From Microbacteriaceae bacterium VKM Ac-2854 (lineage in GTDB: Bacteria; Actinomycetota; Actinomycetes; Actinomycetales; Microbacteriaceae): a DNA stretch of 55,084 nt. The notes beneath the pieces are model-generated. The model worked only from the letters and a program-made list of their open reading frames with translations. It had not been told where the DNA came from and did not search any database. Location: positions 1 to 55,084 of the forward strand of contig JABMLH010000013.1 of NCBI GenBank assembly GCA_013205085.1, in the 5' to 3' direction. The translations under genes were made by a program, and so were the position numbers. Shown in pieces: positions 52,389-55,084 of the stretch (the stretch's first letter is position 1; every line of letters starts with the position of its first letter).

Positions 52389-52729
52389 CAGAAGGTCACG
52401 CCGGGCGGAAGGTTGGGGGCATCCTCGGACAGGGTGACATAGACGTCGTCGCCCTGCAGCGTGACGGCGTGCGTGCGCACGCCGGTCTTGGCCGGCGGCT
52501 GGTCGACCGCGCCGGTGCGCAGGTCGAACGCGCTCGCGTGCAGCGGGCACTCGATCGCGCAGCCTTCGAGCCAGCCGTCGGCCAGCGAGGCGTCCTGATG
52601 CGTGCAGGTGTCGTCGATCGCGAAAACCTCGCCGCCGTCGGTGTGGAACACCGCGATCGGGGGCGAGACCTCGTCGAAACGCAGCCCCTCACCGCGTGGG
52701 ATCTCGGACAGCGGACACACACGGATCAT
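52388..52729 (-). CDS. Rieske ferredoxin
   Basis: This 113-residue [2Fe-2S] ferredoxin has cluster ligands Cys42-His44 (CTHQDASL) and Cys61-His64 (CPLHASAFD). It shuttles electrons between the flavoprotein reductase and the oxygenase. GAGGTGG precedes the ATG at 52729. It is the first gene of the operon ferredoxin, reductase, oxygenase, choline dehydrogenase, IclR. Confidence 0.92.
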   Translation of the reverse strand: MIRVCPLSEIPRGEGLRFDEVSPPIAVFHTDGGEVFAIDDTCTHQDASLADGWLEGCAIECPLHASAFDLRTGAVDQPPAKTGVRTHAVTLQGDDVYVTLSEDAPNLPPGVTF

Positions 52730-52790
52730 CGGACCACCTCGGAACGGAAGCGTCGGGCCCGACGCGGTGCGGCGAGCCAACTGGTGCGCA

Positions 52791-52828
52791 CTGCGCAACA
52801 GGTTTCGTACTACGCGGCAGTTTCTGCC
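52791..52828. promoter_or_regulatory. Shared motif and inverted repeat upstream of the Rieske operon
   Basis: CTGCGCAACAG (52791-52801) is identical to the site upstream of betB. GGCAG-TTT-CTGCC (52816-52828) is a perfect inverted repeat next to it. Both lie 60-100 bp before the ferredoxin start. Confidence 0.55.
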
Positions 52829-52960
52829 CCGCGCGCTCGCCCTGTCAAGGATCGAGCCGCGCCGTTCAAGAGACTGTAACGCGGTCGAAATAATGTCAGC
52901 TCCGCTGGGCCCGCTGTTTGTTCCGCGCGGTTTCATGCATCCGTATCCGTCCGTTTATTG

Positions 52961-52971
52961 TTGTCTCACAA
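52961..52971. promoter_or_regulatory. Candidate MarR operator
   Basis: TTGT-CTC-ACAA is an inverted repeat 14 bp before the MarR start codon, extended by GTCT...AGAC. MarR proteins commonly bind such AT-rich palindromes over their own promoters. Confidence 0.45.
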
Positions 52972-52985
52972 GACTTGGAGGACAC

Positions 52986-53429
52986 GTGAGTTCACGCAGC
53001 GCTGTCGCCGCCTGGGAGTCGCTGTTCCGTGCGCAGGTGCAGGTGATGCGCTCGCTGAGCGCGGCGTTCCCCTCCAAGGAGATCTCGCTGAACGAGTACG
53101 ACGTGCTGTTCAACCTGACTCGGCAGCCCGACCGCCGCTGCCGCCTGCGCGACCTGAACAAGCACGTTCTGCTGACCCAACCCAGCGTGAGCCGGCTGAT
53201 CGACCGCCTGGTCAGTCGCGGCTACGTCTGCAAGAGCGACGATCCGGGCGATGGGCGCGGCACGATCATCGCGATCACGGACGAGGGCTACGCCCTGTTC
53301 CGCCGCGTCGCGCTGCAGCACATGGAGACGATCACCGACCGCGTCGGCGGCGCCCTCGACGAGGACGAGATGTCGCAGCTCGCGGCATTGTGCGACAAGC
53401 TGCGCCGCGGAGTCGACGACGCCGCCTGA
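52986..53429 (+). CDS. MarR-family regulator
   Basis: This 147-residue winged-helix regulator has the recognition helix region LTQPSVSRLIDRLVSRGYV and wing DPGDGRGTIIAIT, both typical of MarR. It is divergent from the Rieske operon, separated by 256 bp, so it may regulate that operon as well as itself. GGAGG stands four bases before the GTG. The photolyase gene follows after 119 bp. Confidence 0.88.
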   Translation: MSSRSAVAAWESLFRAQVQVMRSLSAAFPSKEISLNEYDVLFNLTRQPDRRCRLRDLNKHVLLTQPSVSRLIDRLVSRGYVCKSDDPGDGRGTIIAITDEGYALFRRVALQHMETITDRVGGALDEDEMSQLAALCDKLRRGVDDAA

Positions 53430-53548
53430 GAGGCTTCGCCGCGGGATCGCGGCCGTCTGAGCCGGCGCGACCGCTCGGGCTAGCACGCCCGGGCGCCGCT
53501 CGACAGACCTCGTCGCCCGAGCCTCCGACCGGGGAGGATGGACGGGCC

Positions 53549-55015
53549 ATGAACAACGCATCGAAGAAGCCCTCGCTCGTCTGGCTGCGCGACGATCTGC
53601 GCATCGCCGACAATCCGGCCCTGCGCGCCGCCGTCGACTCCGGCGCGCCCGTCGCCGTGTGCTTCGTGCTCGACGAGGAATCCGACGGCATCCGCCCGCA
53701 CGGCGGCGCGAGCCGATGGTGGCTGCACGGCAGCCTCGAGCGATTGGGCGCGGATCTGCACGAACGTGGCGCGCGATTGATTCTGCGGCGCGGTCCGGCG
53801 GAGGCGGTCATCCCGCAGCTCGCCGAGGAGATCGACGCCGGTGCGGTGTTCTGGAACCGCCGCTACGGCGGCGTGGAGCGACGTATCGACACCGCGGTCA
53901 AGTCGACGCTGCGCGAGGGCGGGCGCGACGCCACGAGCTTCCAGGGGTCGCTTCTTTACGAGCCGTGGACGGTGCAGACGGGATCGGGCGGTCCGTACAC
54001 CGTGTACACGCCGTTCTGGCGCGCATGCCTGAAGCGCCAGCATCCGCGGCAGCCACTGCCGTCGCCGCGGGACATCGACGGATTCTCGGGCACGGTCGAG
54101 AGCGATGACCTCGCCGACTGGGAGCTGCTGCCCACCCATCCGGATTGGGCCGGCGGGCTGCGCGAGCGCTGGGAACCGGGCGAGCATGCGGCGATGCGCC
54201 GACTGCGCGCCTTCGTCGCCGAGCAGATGGACGACTACGCCGACAGTCGCGACGTGCCGTCGGAGGATGCGACGTCGAACCTCTCGCCGCACCTGCGCTG
54301 GGGCGAGGTCAGTCCGTTCCAGGTCTGGCACGTGGTCGACGAATCGCAGCGCAGTGGGCGACGGAGCGAGGGCGCGGCGAAGTTCCTCGCCGAGTTGGGC
54401 TGGCGCGAGTTCTGCGCGCAGCTCTACTTCTTCTGGCCGGATCTGGCGACGCGGAACTTCGACTCCCGCTTCGATCGGTTCCCGTGGGGGCATCCGGACG
54501 ACGACGAGCTCGAGGCGTGGCAGCAGGGACGCACCGGCTACCCGCTGGTGGATGCCGGCATGCGCGAACTCTGGAACACCGGATACATGCACAACCGGGT
54601 GCGGATGGTGGTCGCGTCCTTCCTGATCAAGAACATGCTGGTGGACTGGCGGGTCGGCGAGCAGTGGTTCTGGGACACGCTGGTGGATGCGGACGCCGCC
54701 AGTAATGCGGCGAACTGGCAGTGGGTCGCCGGCTCGGGCGCGGATGCTTCACCGTACTTCCGGGTGTTCAACCCGGTCACGCAGAGCGAGAAGTTCGACC
54801 CGCGCGGCGCCTACATCCGCGAATACGTGCCGGAGTTGGCGCAGGCGGAGGGTAAAGAGGTGCACCAACCGTGGCTCGCGTCCGACACGCTGCTCGACGA
54901 AGGTGTCGAGTACGGCGAGCGGATCCTCGACCTCGGCGAATCGCGGGCGCGCGCGCTCGACGCGTTCGCCTCGATCAAGGGCGCGACGCGGTCTATCCGG
55001 CCGCCGGCGGGTTGA
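53549..55015 (+). CDS. phrB: Deoxyribodipyrimidine photolyase
   Basis: This 488-residue light-dependent repair enzyme splits cyclobutane pyrimidine dimers using FAD. The N-terminal Rossmann-like antenna domain starts SLVWLRDDLRIADNPAL. The C-terminal helical FAD domain has GWREFCAQLYFFWPD, GYPLVDAGMRELWNTGYMHN and NWQWVAGSGADASPYFR. These match class I CPD photolyases; a cryptochrome role cannot be excluded. The ATG at 53549 has GGGAGG eleven bases upstream, a rather long spacing. Confidence 0.93.
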   Translation: MNNASKKPSLVWLRDDLRIADNPALRAAVDSGAPVAVCFVLDEESDGIRPHGGASRWWLHGSLERLGADLHERGARLILRRGPAEAVIPQLAEEIDAGAVFWNRRYGGVERRIDTAVKSTLREGGRDATSFQGSLLYEPWTVQTGSGGPYTVYTPFWRACLKRQHPRQPLPSPRDIDGFSGTVESDDLADWELLPTHPDWAGGLRERWEPGEHAAMRRLRAFVAEQMDDYADSRDVPSEDATSNLSPHLRWGEVSPFQVWHVVDESQRSGRRSEGAAKFLAELGWREFCAQLYFFWPDLATRNFDSRFDRFPWGHPDDDELEAWQQGRTGYPLVDAGMRELWNTGYMHNRVRMVVASFLIKNMLVDWRVGEQWFWDTLVDADAASNAANWQWVAGSGADASPYFRVFNPVTQSEKFDPRGAYIREYVPELAQAEGKEVHQPWLASDTLLDEGVEYGERILDLGESRARALDAFASIKGATRSIRPPAG

Positions 55016-55026
55016 GTTCGCTCGGC

Positions 55027-55084
55027 TGGCGCATAAGTGTTCTAATTCTGACGCGTTCTGCTCGCTTTGAGTCTTGCTCGGTTC
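55027..55084 (-). repeat. Right copy of the terminal inverted repeat
   Basis: The reverse complement of these 58 bases matches bases 1-58 at 51 positions. It begins 11 bp after the photolyase stop codon. No terminator-like stem is seen in it. Confidence 0.85.

Noticed and set aside
1-55084. Prophage, integrative element or defence island
   Set aside because: No integrase, phage structural, restriction or toxin-antitoxin gene was recognised. The terminal repeats alone do not show transfer.
1-55084. tRNA or rRNA genes
   Set aside because: No cloverleaf with a conserved T-arm, and no rRNA core sequence, was noticed by eye on either strand; a tRNAscan search would settle it.

Overview
The window is about 55 kb of GC-rich DNA with the coding style of a high-GC Gram-positive actinobacterium, most likely a member of the Microbacteriaceae. 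The signs are abundant GTG starts, ATGA and TGATG gene overlaps, several LacI, AraC, TetR and IclR regulators, CUT1 sugar permeases without their own ATPase, a degraded DUF222/HNH-type gene set in short REP-like repeats, and an actinobacterial Tat-exported protein. The genus is inference. No rRNA, tRNA, CRISPR array, integrase or intact transposase was seen. The two ends of the window carry the same ~58 bp sequence in opposite orientation (51 of 58 bases match), so the window lies between two inverted copies of a repeat and may be a whole contig.

Layout. 1-3000: methionine ABC importer metQ-metN-metI, with tandem repeats and a 13-bp-stem hairpin between metQ and metN. 3028-4474: a CPBP-like membrane protein and a uracil-DNA-glycosylase-family protein, convergent over a large palindrome. 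4521-14288 (minus strand): a beta-galactoside locus with a LacI regulator, two perfect operators, solute-binding lipoprotein, two permeases, a GH42 and a GH35 beta-galactosidase, and a HEAT-repeat protein. 14382-17302: small proteins and a divergent SDR/TetR pair. 17307-20940: two paralogous AraC-type regulators, one lacking its second helix-turn-helix, a Tat-exported protein, several direct repeats, and a candidate structured RNA with a strong terminator. 21037-25843: an MFS transporter with a LacI regulator and paired operators, then an aldo/keto reductase coupled to another MFS protein.

25905-36133 is an envelope-lipid region. It holds a PAP2 phosphatase, undecaprenyl-diphosphate phosphatase, a DedA protein, a two-component system in line with the DedA gene, a GT-C-like membrane glycosyltransferase, an orphan FetB permease and two paralogous multi-membrane proteins, one broken by an in-frame TGA. 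An 18-bp motif (16 of 18 identical, same orientation, 85-91 bp before the start codon) precedes both the PAP2 and the glycosyltransferase genes, suggesting a small regulon.

36134-52729 encodes choline and glycine betaine uptake and catabolism: a betaine-type ABC importer, GMC-type choline dehydrogenase, betaine aldehyde dehydrogenase, a three-component Rieske oxygenase (oxygenase, flavoprotein reductase and Rieske ferredoxin), dimethylglycine oxidase and formyltetrahydrofolate deformylase PurU, with GntR, IclR and MarR regulators. Read as a pathway: choline to betaine aldehyde to glycine betaine to dimethylglycine to sarcosine, with methyl carbon captured on tetrahydrofolate and released by PurU. 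A DNA photolyase closes the window. Long two-tier palindromes recur at intergenic positions, mostly at gene 3' ends.
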